Below, piece by piece: positions 18,965 through 26,281 of a stretch of DNA of 64,000 nt. A model generated the notes under the pieces. That model was not told the DNA's origin, ran no database searches, and saw nothing but the letters and a program-made list of their open reading frames with translations. Made by a program: the position numbers and the translations under genes. Position 1 is the first letter of the stretch, and the number at the start of each line of letters is the position of its first letter. The DNA comes from Caulobacter sp. (GTDB taxonomy: Bacteria; Pseudomonadota; Alphaproteobacteria; Caulobacterales; Caulobacteraceae): contig NZ_JAGIBH010000001.1 of NCBI RefSeq assembly GCF_017744445.1, positions 570,178 through 634,177 on the forward strand, written 5' to 3'.

Positions 18965-19374
18965 TCCGGCATCGTCTCGAACACGGTCACGCCTTCGGGC
19001 AGGACCACCCAGTCGGGCTTGTCGCGGCCGAACAGGGCCATGGCGGGCTTGAACAGACCCGGGTCATCCAGCGACCCGGCATAAATCGTGTGGGAGTCAT
19101 GCAGGCCATGCTCCCCGCCAAAGACGAGGCCCCCGCAGTTCGGGCAGGAATTGCGGGTGGCCTCGCCGCCTCGGAAGGCGCGGCTGCGGTACTGCCGCGC
19201 CGGGCCGGTGATGGTCAGGGCGCTGGCAGGAAAGCCCATGAACGGAATGAACCCGCTCCCCGACGCCTTGCGGCAGTCGGCGCAACAGCAGACGCCCATG
19301 AAGGTGGGGGCGCTGTCAGCCTCCCAGCGCAGCGCGCCGCACAGGCATCCGCCCTTGAAGGCCGTTTCCGTCAT
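18961..19374 (-). CDS. GFA-family (Mss4-like) zinc-binding protein
   Basis: A 137-residue protein of the glutathione-dependent formaldehyde-activating-like family. The cysteine pattern is complete: GGCLCGALRW, then CCCADCRKASGSGF, then NSCPNCGG, which bind two zinc ions in the Mss4-like fold. Most members are uncharacterised; a role in thiol-adduct chemistry is assumed from the founding Gfa enzyme only. I chose ATG 19374, where the family N-terminus begins. Its stop overlaps the end of the S-layer-anchor-like gene. Confidence 0.82.
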   Translation of the reverse strand: MTETAFKGGCLCGALRWEADSAPTFMGVCCCADCRKASGSGFIPFMGFPASALTITGPARQYRSRAFRGGEATRNSCPNCGGLVFGGEHGLHDSHTIYAGSLDDPGLFKPAMALFGRDKPDWVVLPEGVTVFETMPD

Positions 19375-19469
19375 GCCGGCAGAGTAGGAGGCGGGGTGAA
19401 TGGCAGTCAAACCGTGCTCGCGCTCAAGACTAGTAGTCTCCATGCTGCAATCTGTGGCATGGGTTGGCC

Positions 19470-19952
19470 ATGGGCGCGGACGACAGGAAATTGGGCAAGC
19501 TGATCGGCCAGGCCGTGCTGGTCGGCGTGGCGCTGTTCACGATCTCGCTGCTGGTGCGGGCGGCGGCCAATACGATCGTCGGCGGCCCCACGCGGGGGCC
19601 CGCGCCGCCGCCACCCGACGCCAGCGCCTGGGCGGTGTTCGCCAGCTGGGTCCTGCTGCCGGCGCTGATCGAGACGCCGTTCATCACCTACCTGGTACGA
19701 CGCACGAACCGCGAGCGCGTCTCGTTGGCGCTGTGGATCATGCTATCGATCATCTTCGGCGGGGCCTGGCTGCTGCACGGCGCCAGCCCGGGAACGCTGG
19801 GCCAGGCCTGCGCCTTCGTGCTGATGGCCTATATGTCCTGGGACTGGTCCAGGCAGCCCGGGCGACTCGCCTACTGGCTGGCGATCCTGTCGCATGCGGT
19901 ATGGAACGGCATCGGCATGGCGCTGCACCTGGCCAAGCATCCGCCGCTGTGA
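19470..19952 (+). CDS. Small multi-helix membrane protein of unknown function
   Basis: A 160-residue protein with about four hydrophobic segments (residues about 11-32, 48-70, 80-97 and 105-150 as two helices) and a short proline-rich external loop (PTRGPAPPPPDAS). The HAVWNGIGMALHLA end has a loose resemblance to CPBP/CAAX-type membrane proteins, where an HxxxN motif appears, but the other glutamate motif is not clear, so I do not assign that family. The start is ATG 19470. Nothing in its neighbourhood points to a role. Confidence 0.55.
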   Translation: MGADDRKLGKLIGQAVLVGVALFTISLLVRAAANTIVGGPTRGPAPPPPDASAWAVFASWVLLPALIETPFITYLVRRTNRERVSLALWIMLSIIFGGAWLLHGASPGTLGQACAFVLMAYMSWDWSRQPGRLAYWLAILSHAVWNGIGMALHLAKHPPL

Positions 19953-19987
19953 CATCGCGTTGAATTTTCAGGAAAAGTAGTCTGTCC

Positions 19988-20064
19988 TGGTGGCGGGGGG
20001 CGGGATCGAACCGCCGACCTGTGGGTTATGAATCCACCGCTCTAACCATCTGAGCTACCCAGCC
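19988..20064 (-). tRNA. tRNA-Met (anticodon CAU)
   Basis: A 77-nt cloverleaf with encoded CCA: acceptor GGCTGGG/CCCCGCC, D arm GCTC..GAGC, anticodon loop TTCATAA, T arm GGCGG-TTCGATC-CCGCC. The anticodon CAT fits elongator Met or a lysidine-modified Ile2; the initiator pattern (C1:A72 mismatch, three GC pairs below the loop) is absent. Two non-Watson-Crick positions are seen: T4 against C69 in the acceptor and A31 against C39 in the anticodon stem. Confidence 0.88.
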
Positions 20065-20146
20065 CCAGGAGGCGCGGCTTATAGGCGAGAACCGCGCGGG
20101 ATATCAAGCGGCGGTGTTCTCTCCAGTTTCCAGATCTCCCCAGATT

Positions 20147-20287
20147 GCCTTCCTGGGCCTTGTGCCCAGGACCCATGCCGACGGGCGGCTTTGAACAGCC
20201 AAGGACGCGCCGCCGTCGAAGCCCAGAACGCCCGACCACCTCAATGCCCGCTGAACACTGGGTCCTGGGCACAAGGCCCAGGAAGGC
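20147..20287. repeat. Family B intergenic repeat, copy 1, with 29-bp perfect arms
   Basis: Left arm 20147-20175 starts GCCTTCCTGGGCCTTGTGCC; the right arm 20259-20287 is its exact reverse complement. The 83-base core has no open frame. It lies between the tRNA gene and ybaK; the region 20065-20310 holds nothing else. Confidence 0.85.
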
Positions 20288-20310
20288 AGGGTTGTTGTTG
20301 GATTGGAGAC

Positions 20311-20787
20311 TTAGTCGGAGACGATCGCCGCCGTCACCGCGCCGAGCGCCTTCACCGCATCGGCAGGCGCCAGCTTGACCTGCAAGCCCCGCTGGCCGCC
20401 GTTGATGAAGACGTAGGGCTGCGCCAAGGCGGCTTCCTCCATCACCGTCGGCAGGCGCTTCTTCTGGCCGAAGGGGCTGACGCCTCCGACCTTGTAGCCG
20501 GTGATGCGTTCGGCGTCGGGGACGGGGGCCATGGCGGCCGACTTGCCCTTCAGGGCGGCGGCCAGCTTCTTCATGCTGACCTCCTTGTCCGAGGGCAGGA
20601 TGGCGCAGGCGGGCTTGCCGTCCAGCATCACCACCAGGGTCTTGAGCACGCGGCAGGGATCCTCGCCCAGCGCCTCGGCCGCCTGGAGGCCCACGCGCTC
20701 GGATCCAGGGTCGTAGTCGTACGTATGCAGGTCGAACGCGACGCCGGCCTTGGTCAGTGCGATCGTGGCGGGGGTGCTCTTGGACAT
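20311..20787 (-). CDS. ybaK: Cys-tRNA(Pro)/Cys-tRNA(Cys) deacylase YbaK
   Basis: A 158-residue trans-editing enzyme that hydrolyses Cys wrongly attached to tRNA(Pro). The YbaK/EbsC pattern is clear: STPATIALTKAGVAFDLHTYDYDPGSERVGLQAAEALG at the start in shortened form, VLKTLVVMLDGKPACAILPSDKEVSMKKLAAAL with the key lysine, and the GYKVGGVSPFGQKKRLPTVM signature. Start ATG 20787 begins the family N-terminus; nine more residues upstream are possible. It stands alone, divergent from the copper operon. Confidence 0.9.
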   Translation of the reverse strand: MSKSTPATIALTKAGVAFDLHTYDYDPGSERVGLQAAEALGEDPCRVLKTLVVMLDGKPACAILPSDKEVSMKKLAAALKGKSAAMAPVPDAERITGYKVGGVSPFGQKKRLPTVMEEAALAQPYVFINGGQRGLQVKLAPADAVKALGAVTAAIVSD

Positions 20788-20835
20788 GCTTGCGGTGATA
20801 CCCAAGTGCGACAAGCGTTGGAATACGGATAGCGG

Positions 20836-22494
20836 ATGATCGATCGACGGACCTTGCTGCGCGGCGCTCTAGGCCTGAGCGCGGCCGGCCTGCTGCCCGA
20901 ATGGGCGACAGCCAGCGAAGGGACGCGGCCGGTCGCGCTGTCGGGCGACGAAATCAAGCTCACCGTCGGCCACACCATGGCGAAGATCGACGGCAAGGCC
21001 GGCCATGCGGTGACCGTCAACGGCACGATCCCGGGACCGCTGATCCGGCTGAAGGAAGGCCAGAACGTTCGGCTCTCCGTCACCAACACCCTGGATGAAG
21101 ACACCTCGATCCACTGGCATGGCCTGCTGGTGCCGTTCCAGATGGACGGCGTGCCGGGCGTCAGCTTTCCCGGGATCAAGCCGGGCGAGACCTTCACCTA
21201 TGAGTTCCCCGTGCGGCAGGCCGGGACCTACTGGTGGCACAGCCATTCGGGCCTGCAGGAGCAGGTCGGTCACTACGGCCCGATGATCATCGACCCGGCC
21301 GGCGAGGATCCTATTCCCTATGACCGCGAGCACGTGGTGGTGCTGTCGGACTGGAGCTTCCTGCATCCGCACGAGCTGTTCCGGAAGCTGAAGGTCAATG
21401 CCGGCCACTTCAACATGCAGAAGCAGACTGTGGGCGGCCTGCTGGCGGGCCAGGACCAGTCGCTGAAGGACCGCGCCGCCTGGGGCAAGATGCGGATGGA
21501 TCCCACCGACATCGCCGACGTGACCGGCTCGACCTACACCTATCTGATCAACGGCCAGGGGCCGGGCGACAACTGGACGGGCCTGTTCTCGGCGGGCGAG
21601 CGGGTGCGGCTGCGGTTCATCAATTCCGCCGCCATGACCATCTTCAACGTCCGCATCCCGGGCCTTGGCCTGGAGGTCGTGGCGACCGATGGTCAGCCGG
21701 TGGTTCCGGTCGGCGTCGACGAGTTCCAGATCGCCCCGGCCGAGACCTATGACGTCATCGTCCGTCCGACGACGGACCAGGCCTTCACCCTGGTGGCCGA
21801 GGCGTCGGATCGCTCGGGGATGGCGCGCGGGACCTTGGCGCCGCGTCTGGGCATGGCCGCCGGCGTGCCGCCGCTGCGCAAGCGTCCGCTGGCGACCATG
21901 AAGGACATGGGCATGGGCAACATGCATCACGGCATGGATATGCCCGGCATGGACATGTCGATGCGGGCCCAGAGCAACGCCCCCAACGTGCCGCTGACGC
22001 CGGGCGTCCAGACCATCTCGCCGATGCCGATGGACCGGATGGGCCAGCCGCCGCAGGGGCTGGAGGATGTCGGCCACAAGGTGCTGCGCTACGCCGACTT
22101 GGCAAACCTCGCGCCAGCCAAGGACACGCGCCCGCCCGGCCGGGAAAAGGAGATCCACCTGACCGGCAACATGGAGCGCTTCATGTGGGCGTTCGATGGC
22201 GAGGCGTTCGGGCCGATCAAGAAGCCGATCGCCTTCGAGAGGGGCGAGCGGGTACGGGTGGTGCTGATCAACGACACCATGATGGCCCACCCGATCCACC
22301 TGCACGGCCACTTCTTCGAGCTGGTCAACGGCCAGCAGAACCAGCCCCTGAAGCACACGGTCAATGTCGCCCCCGGCGGCAAGGTCGCCTTCGATCTCAC
22401 GGCCGATGAGCCCGGCGACTGGGCCTTCCACTGCCACCTGCTGCTGCACATGCATGCTGGGATGTTCAACGTCGTGACGGTGCGGCCGCTGTGA
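20836..22494 (+). CDS. pcoA: Multicopper oxidase PcoA/CopA, copper resistance
   Basis: A 552-residue periplasmic oxidase that detoxifies copper, probably by oxidising Cu(I). The twin-arginine signal is MIDRRTLLRGALGLSAAGLL. The type 2/3 copper ligands are in HWHG, WWHSHSG, HPIHLHGHFFEL and FHCHLLLHMHAGM; the last motif also supplies the type 1 Cys and Met. A methionine/histidine-rich insert (MKDMGMGNMHHGMDMPGMDM and on) around residues 355-378 is typical of CopA and binds Cu. The stop overlaps the next gene, so pcoA and pcoB are coupled, as in C. crescentus where this pair is known for copper tolerance. Confidence 0.94.
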   Translation: MIDRRTLLRGALGLSAAGLLPEWATASEGTRPVALSGDEIKLTVGHTMAKIDGKAGHAVTVNGTIPGPLIRLKEGQNVRLSVTNTLDEDTSIHWHGLLVPFQMDGVPGVSFPGIKPGETFTYEFPVRQAGTYWWHSHSGLQEQVGHYGPMIIDPAGEDPIPYDREHVVVLSDWSFLHPHELFRKLKVNAGHFNMQKQTVGGLLAGQDQSLKDRAAWGKMRMDPTDIADVTGSTYTYLINGQGPGDNWTGLFSAGERVRLRFINSAAMTIFNVRIPGLGLEVVATDGQPVVPVGVDEFQIAPAETYDVIVRPTTDQAFTLVAEASDRSGMARGTLAPRLGMAAGVPPLRKRPLATMKDMGMGNMHHGMDMPGMDMSMRAQSNAPNVPLTPGVQTISPMPMDRMGQPPQGLEDVGHKVLRYADLANLAPAKDTRPPGREKEIHLTGNMERFMWAFDGEAFGPIKKPIAFERGERVRVVLINDTMMAHPIHLHGHFFELVNGQQNQPLKHTVNVAPGGKVAFDLTADEPGDWAFHCHLLLHMHAGMFNVVTVRPL

Positions 22495-23225
22495 TGCAGC
22501 ACGAGCACCATCAGCACACGCCGCCGGCGATCGAGCAGCCCGCGCCGGCCGTTGCGGGCGACCACGCCGCCGAGCGCTTCTACACGCCCCAGCAAATGGC
22601 CGCCGCCCGCGCCCAGCTGATGAAGGAGCACGGCGGCGGCAGTTTCTGGACCGTCCGCGCCGACGTCCTGGAATACCGCGCGCGCAAAGGCGCCGATGGA
22701 AAGGCGTTCGAGGGCGAGGCCTGGTGGGGCAATGACAGCTCCAAATGGGTCGTGAAGGCGCGCGGTGAGCGCACCGACGGCGAAGGCTGGGAGACCGGCG
22801 AGGCCGAGCTGCTGAAGGCCTGGCCGGTCGGTCCCTATTTCGATCTGCAAGCCGGTGCCCGCTACGATCTGGCGCCGAAAGGACGGTCGTACGCCGCCGT
22901 CGGCTTTGAGGGTCTGGCGCCTTACTGGTTCGAGCTCCAGGGCGCGGCATACCTCTCCGACCAGGGCAAGGTCTCGGCGCGGGGCGAGGCGTCCTACGAC
23001 CTGCGCCTGAGCCAGAGGCTGATCCTGCAACCGCGCCTCGAAGGCGACCTGGCCGAGGCCGGGGCAGGGCGGCTCGAGGGCGGCCTGCGCCTGCGCTACG
23101 AGATCACCCGCGAGTTCGCGCCCTATGTCGGGGTGGTGCGAGAGCGGACGTTCGGCCCGCTGACGCCGTTGGGCGAGCGGGCCGGCAGCACGGCGGTGGT
23201 CTTCGGCGTGAGAGCCTGGCGATAG
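22494..23225 (+). CDS. pcoB: Copper resistance outer membrane protein PcoB/CopB
   Basis: A 243-residue protein with the CopB family body: a 12-strand beta-barrel pattern running from FWTVRADVLEYR through KPWPVGPYFDLQAG-like strands to the C-terminal GSTAVVFGVRAW. The N-terminus is short and rich in His, Met and Pro (MQHEHHQHTPP), suited to metal binding. I see no signal peptide, although the family is expected in the outer membrane; the GTG at 22491 adds one residue only, and no upstream start supplies one. It is coupled to pcoA by TGATG overlap. Presumed role: copper export or sequestration at the outer membrane. Confidence 0.85.
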   Translation: MQHEHHQHTPPAIEQPAPAVAGDHAAERFYTPQQMAAARAQLMKEHGGGSFWTVRADVLEYRARKGADGKAFEGEAWWGNDSSKWVVKARGERTDGEGWETGEAELLKAWPVGPYFDLQAGARYDLAPKGRSYAAVGFEGLAPYWFELQGAAYLSDQGKVSARGEASYDLRLSQRLILQPRLEGDLAEAGAGRLEGGLRLRYEITREFAPYVGVVRERTFGPLTPLGERAGSTAVVFGVRAWR

Positions 23226-23239
23226 TCCAACCCAACCCC

Positions 23240-23350
23240 GTCTTCCTGGGCCTTGTGCCCAGGACCCATGGTGCCGCTGGCGCAGCGCTGGACCGTCGTG
23301 CTCCGCACCGGCGGAACGATGGATCCTCGCCACGAGGGCGAGGAAGGCAA
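23240..23350. repeat. Family B intergenic repeat, copy 2, right arm diverged
   Basis: The left arm (CTTCCTGGGCCTTGTGCCCA and on) matches copy 1 at 20147, while the right arm is similar but changed at several positions (TGGATCCTCGCCACGAGGGC). It lies 15 bp after pcoB and may act as its terminator. Confidence 0.7.
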
Positions 23351-23469
23351 ATGAAGGGAAGGTTGTGAGGCCTACCCTGTCGATAAGAATAGGTTGTCGC
23401 CACCCCAAGCCTGGCCCAACATCCGTTTGACCCGCCAGCAGAGTGGGCAAACCGAGGGAGCCAGGCCTG

Positions 23470-25062
23470 ATGTCGACCGCGATCGATTTCGACCGCATGC
23501 AAACCCTGGGCGACGTCGCCCGCTATCACGCGGAGGTCCGCCCTGGCGACGTGGCCTTCGTATTCGAGGGGCGGCAGACCAGTTTCGAGCAGTTCGACCG
23601 CCATGCGAACCAGGTGGCCAACGCCCTGATCGCGGCGGGCTTGGGGACGGGCGACCGCATCGCCTATGTCGGCAAGAACAGCGACCACTATTTCCAGCTG
23701 CTGCTGGGCGCGGCCAAGGCGGGCGTGGTGACCACGCCGATCGGCTGGCGCCTGGCCTCTGCCGAGGTCGCCTATATCGTCGCCGACAGCGAGGCCAAGA
23801 TGGTCTTCGTCGGTCCGGAGCTGATCGCCCATGTCGACGCGGTCGGCGCGGCGCTGAGCCAGCGTCCGGTGGTCATCGCCATGGAGGCCGAGGGGGCGGG
23901 CGAGCACCCGACCTTCGAGACCTGGCGCGACGCGCAGCCCGATACCGATCCGCACAAGCCGATCGAGACCTCGGACATCGCCATCCAGCTCTACACCTCG
24001 GGCACGACGGGGCGACCCAAGGGCGCGATGCTGACCCACGACAACCTGCTGGGCATGCGTCGGGAGGCGTCCAAGAACCCAATGGAATGGAACCAGTGGG
24101 GCCCGGACGACGTCAGCCTGGTGGCCATGCCGGTGGCCCATATCGGCGGCACCGGCTGGGGCCTGGTGGGCCTGATGAACGGCGCCAAGGGCGTGGTGGC
24201 GCGCGAGTTCGATCCCTTCAAGGTGCTGGACTTCATCGAGAAGGACCGGGTCTCGAAGATGTTCATGGTGCCGGCCGCGTTGCAGATAGTGGTGCGCCAG
24301 CCCCGGGCGCGCGAGATCGACTATTCGCGGCTCAGCCACATCCTGTACGGCGCGGCGCCCATTCCGCTGGACCTGCTGCGGGAATGTATGGAGGTGTTCG
24401 GCTGCGGCTTCGTCCAGCAGTACGGCATGACTGAGACCACGGGCACGGTGGTCTATCTGCCGCCCGAGGACCACGACCCGGCCGGCAACAAGCGCATGCG
24501 GGCGGCGGGCCTGCCGATGCCGGGCGTCGAGATCAAGGTCATGGACGCCGAGGGCAACAGCGTCGCGACGGGCGCCGTGGGCGAGATCGCCATCCGCTCG
24601 GGCTCGAACATGGCCGGCTACTGGAAGCTGGACGACGCTACGAGGAAGACGGTCGACGCCGACGGCTGGCTGCGCACCGGCGACGCCGGCTACCTGGACG
24701 AGGACGGCTACCTGTTCATCCACGACCGGGTGAAGGACATGATCATCTCGGGCGGCGAGAACATCTATCCCGCCGAGGTCGAGAGCGCGGTGTACGGCCA
24801 CCCGCACGTGGCCGAGGTGGCGGTGATCGGCGTGCCGGATGAGAAATGGGGCGAGGCGGTGAAGGCGGTGGTGGCTGCCAAGCCGGGGGTGGAGCCGGAT
24901 GCGGATGACATCATCGCGTTCGCGCGGACGCGGATCGCTGGGTTCAAGGTTCCGAAGTCGGTGGATTTCGTGGCGGCGCTGCCGCGCAATGCGTCGGGGA
25001 AGATCCTGCGTCGGGAGCTTAGGGCGCCGTACTGGGAAGGGCGGGAACGGCAGGTGAACTGA
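23470..25062 (+). CDS. AMP-dependent acyl-CoA synthetase/ligase
   Basis: A 530-residue ANL-superfamily enzyme that activates a carboxylic acid to an acyl-adenylate and then an acyl-CoA. Motif A3 is YTSGTTGRPKGAML, A5 is QQYGMTETTG, A8 region is GWLRTGDAGYLDEDGYLFIHDRVKDMIISGGENIYP broken at the hinge, and the catalytic lysine is in the C-terminal NASGKILRRELR. Length and motifs fit medium- or long-chain fatty acyl-CoA ligases (FadD-like), but the acid is not determined. A GGGAG ribosome site precedes ATG 23470. It is followed by a family C repeat. Confidence 0.88.
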   Translation: MSTAIDFDRMQTLGDVARYHAEVRPGDVAFVFEGRQTSFEQFDRHANQVANALIAAGLGTGDRIAYVGKNSDHYFQLLLGAAKAGVVTTPIGWRLASAEVAYIVADSEAKMVFVGPELIAHVDAVGAALSQRPVVIAMEAEGAGEHPTFETWRDAQPDTDPHKPIETSDIAIQLYTSGTTGRPKGAMLTHDNLLGMRREASKNPMEWNQWGPDDVSLVAMPVAHIGGTGWGLVGLMNGAKGVVAREFDPFKVLDFIEKDRVSKMFMVPAALQIVVRQPRAREIDYSRLSHILYGAAPIPLDLLRECMEVFGCGFVQQYGMTETTGTVVYLPPEDHDPAGNKRMRAAGLPMPGVEIKVMDAEGNSVATGAVGEIAIRSGSNMAGYWKLDDATRKTVDADGWLRTGDAGYLDEDGYLFIHDRVKDMIISGGENIYPAEVESAVYGHPHVAEVAVIGVPDEKWGEAVKAVVAAKPGVEPDADDIIAFARTRIAGFKVPKSVDFVAALPRNASGKILRRELRAPYWEGRERQVN

Positions 25063-25070
25063 GGCGAGCA

Positions 25071-25184
25071 CTTGCCCCCACCTGACCGCTACGCGGTCGT
25101 CCGCCCCCGGAGGGGGCGGAAGGTTGGAGCCATATCCTTCTTCCCCCTCCGGGGGAGGAGGGTCGAAGGCCCGGAGGGGGCAAG
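25071..25184. repeat. Family C intergenic repeat, copy 1
   Basis: A C-rich/G-rich inverted repeat beginning CTTGCCCCCACCTGACCGCT and ending with the complementary GGAGGGGGCAAG, with an internal CCCCCTCCGGGGGAGGAGG hairpin. It lies between the convergent acyl-CoA ligase and sugar dehydrogenase genes. Copy 2 is at 58966-59104. Confidence 0.75.
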
Positions 25185-25186
25185 TC

Positions 25187-26110
25187 TTACTCGATGAAAG
25201 CCTCCACGCTCTCCCGTACCCCCACCAGAAACGCATCCGCCACCAGCGTCAGCGGCCGCACATCCACCTCGGACTCTCCCCGCGCCACCAACCCCGCGAA
25301 CCGATCATAGAGCCCCGGATACTCCCGGTTCTTCCCGACCTCCACGGCCACCCCATCCACCGTCAGCTCGGCCCCGCCCAGCGACAACTTCAGCACCCCG
25401 TCATCGGCCCAAGCCGTGATGTCCCAGGTCTGCGGACCGGTCTGCAGGAAGTCCAAATCCGCCGTGATCTCGGCCCCGCCCAGCGTGGTCATCGCCACCG
25501 ACCCCGCGATCGGCGACTGCACATTCTCTGGGACCTGTAACCGCGCGTCCGTGACGAACACCTCGGTCGGCATGATCTCGGTCAGGATCGACAGGGCGTT
25601 GATCGCCGGGTCGAAGACGCCCATGCCGCCGGCCTGCCAGATCCAGGTCTGGCCGGGATGCCAGCGACGGACGTCCTCGCGCCATTCGATGGCCAGCTTG
25701 CGCACTTGGCGCGAGGCGAGCCAGGCCTTGGCCTGGGGCACGCCAGCGGCGAAGCGGGAATGCCAGCTGGTGAACAGCACCACGCCGTGCTCACGGGCGA
25801 CGGCGGCCAGTTCGGCGACCTCGCTGACCGTGGCGCCGGGCGGCTTTTCCAGGAACACGTGCTTGCCGGCGCGCAGGGCGGCCAAAGCCGTCTCGCGGCG
25901 CGCCTGGGGCGGGGTGCACAGGGCGACGGCGTCCAGCTCGGGGCCCTCGGCCAGCATGGTCTCGATGTCGTGGAAGACCGGGATCCCGCCCAAGTCCGGC
26001 TTGCTGCGGCTGGCGGCCGCGACCAGCTCGAAGCGCGGGTCGCCGGCGATGGCGGGGATGTGCTGGTCATGGGCGATCTTGCCCACGCCGACGAGGCCGA
26101 TCCGGATCAC
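25187..26110 (-). CDS. L-arabinose/D-galactose 1-dehydrogenase (Gfo/Idh/MocA family)
   Basis: A 307-residue NAD(P)-dependent sugar dehydrogenase that oxidises an aldose at C1 to the lactone. The Rossmann start is GLVGVGKIAHDQHIPAI, the conserved EKPPGAT holds the catalytic lysine, and segments such as EWREDVRRWHPGQTWIWQAGGMGVFDPAINALS closely follow the Azospirillum L-arabinose 1-dehydrogenase as I remember it. Length matches (about 309). The neighbours (GH3 beta-glucosidase, LacI regulator, TBDR) support sugar use. An AT-rich stretch upstream (26150-26160, TATAAT on this strand) could be its -10 element. Confidence 0.82.
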   Translation of the reverse strand: MIRIGLVGVGKIAHDQHIPAIAGDPRFELVAAASRSKPDLGGIPVFHDIETMLAEGPELDAVALCTPPQARRETALAALRAGKHVFLEKPPGATVSEVAELAAVAREHGVVLFTSWHSRFAAGVPQAKAWLASRQVRKLAIEWREDVRRWHPGQTWIWQAGGMGVFDPAINALSILTEIMPTEVFVTDARLQVPENVQSPIAGSVAMTTLGGAEITADLDFLQTGPQTWDITAWADDGVLKLSLGGAELTVDGVAVEVGKNREYPGLYDRFAGLVARGESEVDVRPLTLVADAFLVGVRESVEAFIE

Positions 26111-26181
26111 GCGTAGTTCCTCCCGCCGGCCTCGCGCCGCCCCGCGCTAATTATATTATAAATGCCGCGACGCAAGCGGCC

Positions 26182-26216
26182 AAAAAAAGGGAGCGGCGCC
26201 CGAAGGCGACGCTCCC
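26182..26216 (-). terminator. Rho-independent terminator of the GH3 beta-glucosidase gene
   Basis: Twelve-base arms (one mismatch) GGGAGCGTCGCC and GGGCGCCGCTCCC on the minus strand around a short loop, followed by seven U residues (26188-26182). It is 66 bp after the bglX stop and upstream of the sugar dehydrogenase. Confidence 0.9.
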
Positions 26217-26281
26217 GAAGAAGGGAAGAGACATAGATGAGCGCGGCGGGACAGGGGTAGGCTAGATCCCGCCGAACTCGC

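Noticed and set aside
20869-25236. Two long leftward frames opposite the pcoA, pcoB and acyl-CoA ligase genes
   Set aside because: Both pass through coding sequence with definite enzyme motifs on the other strand and are rich in His/Gln/Arg as expected for shadows.
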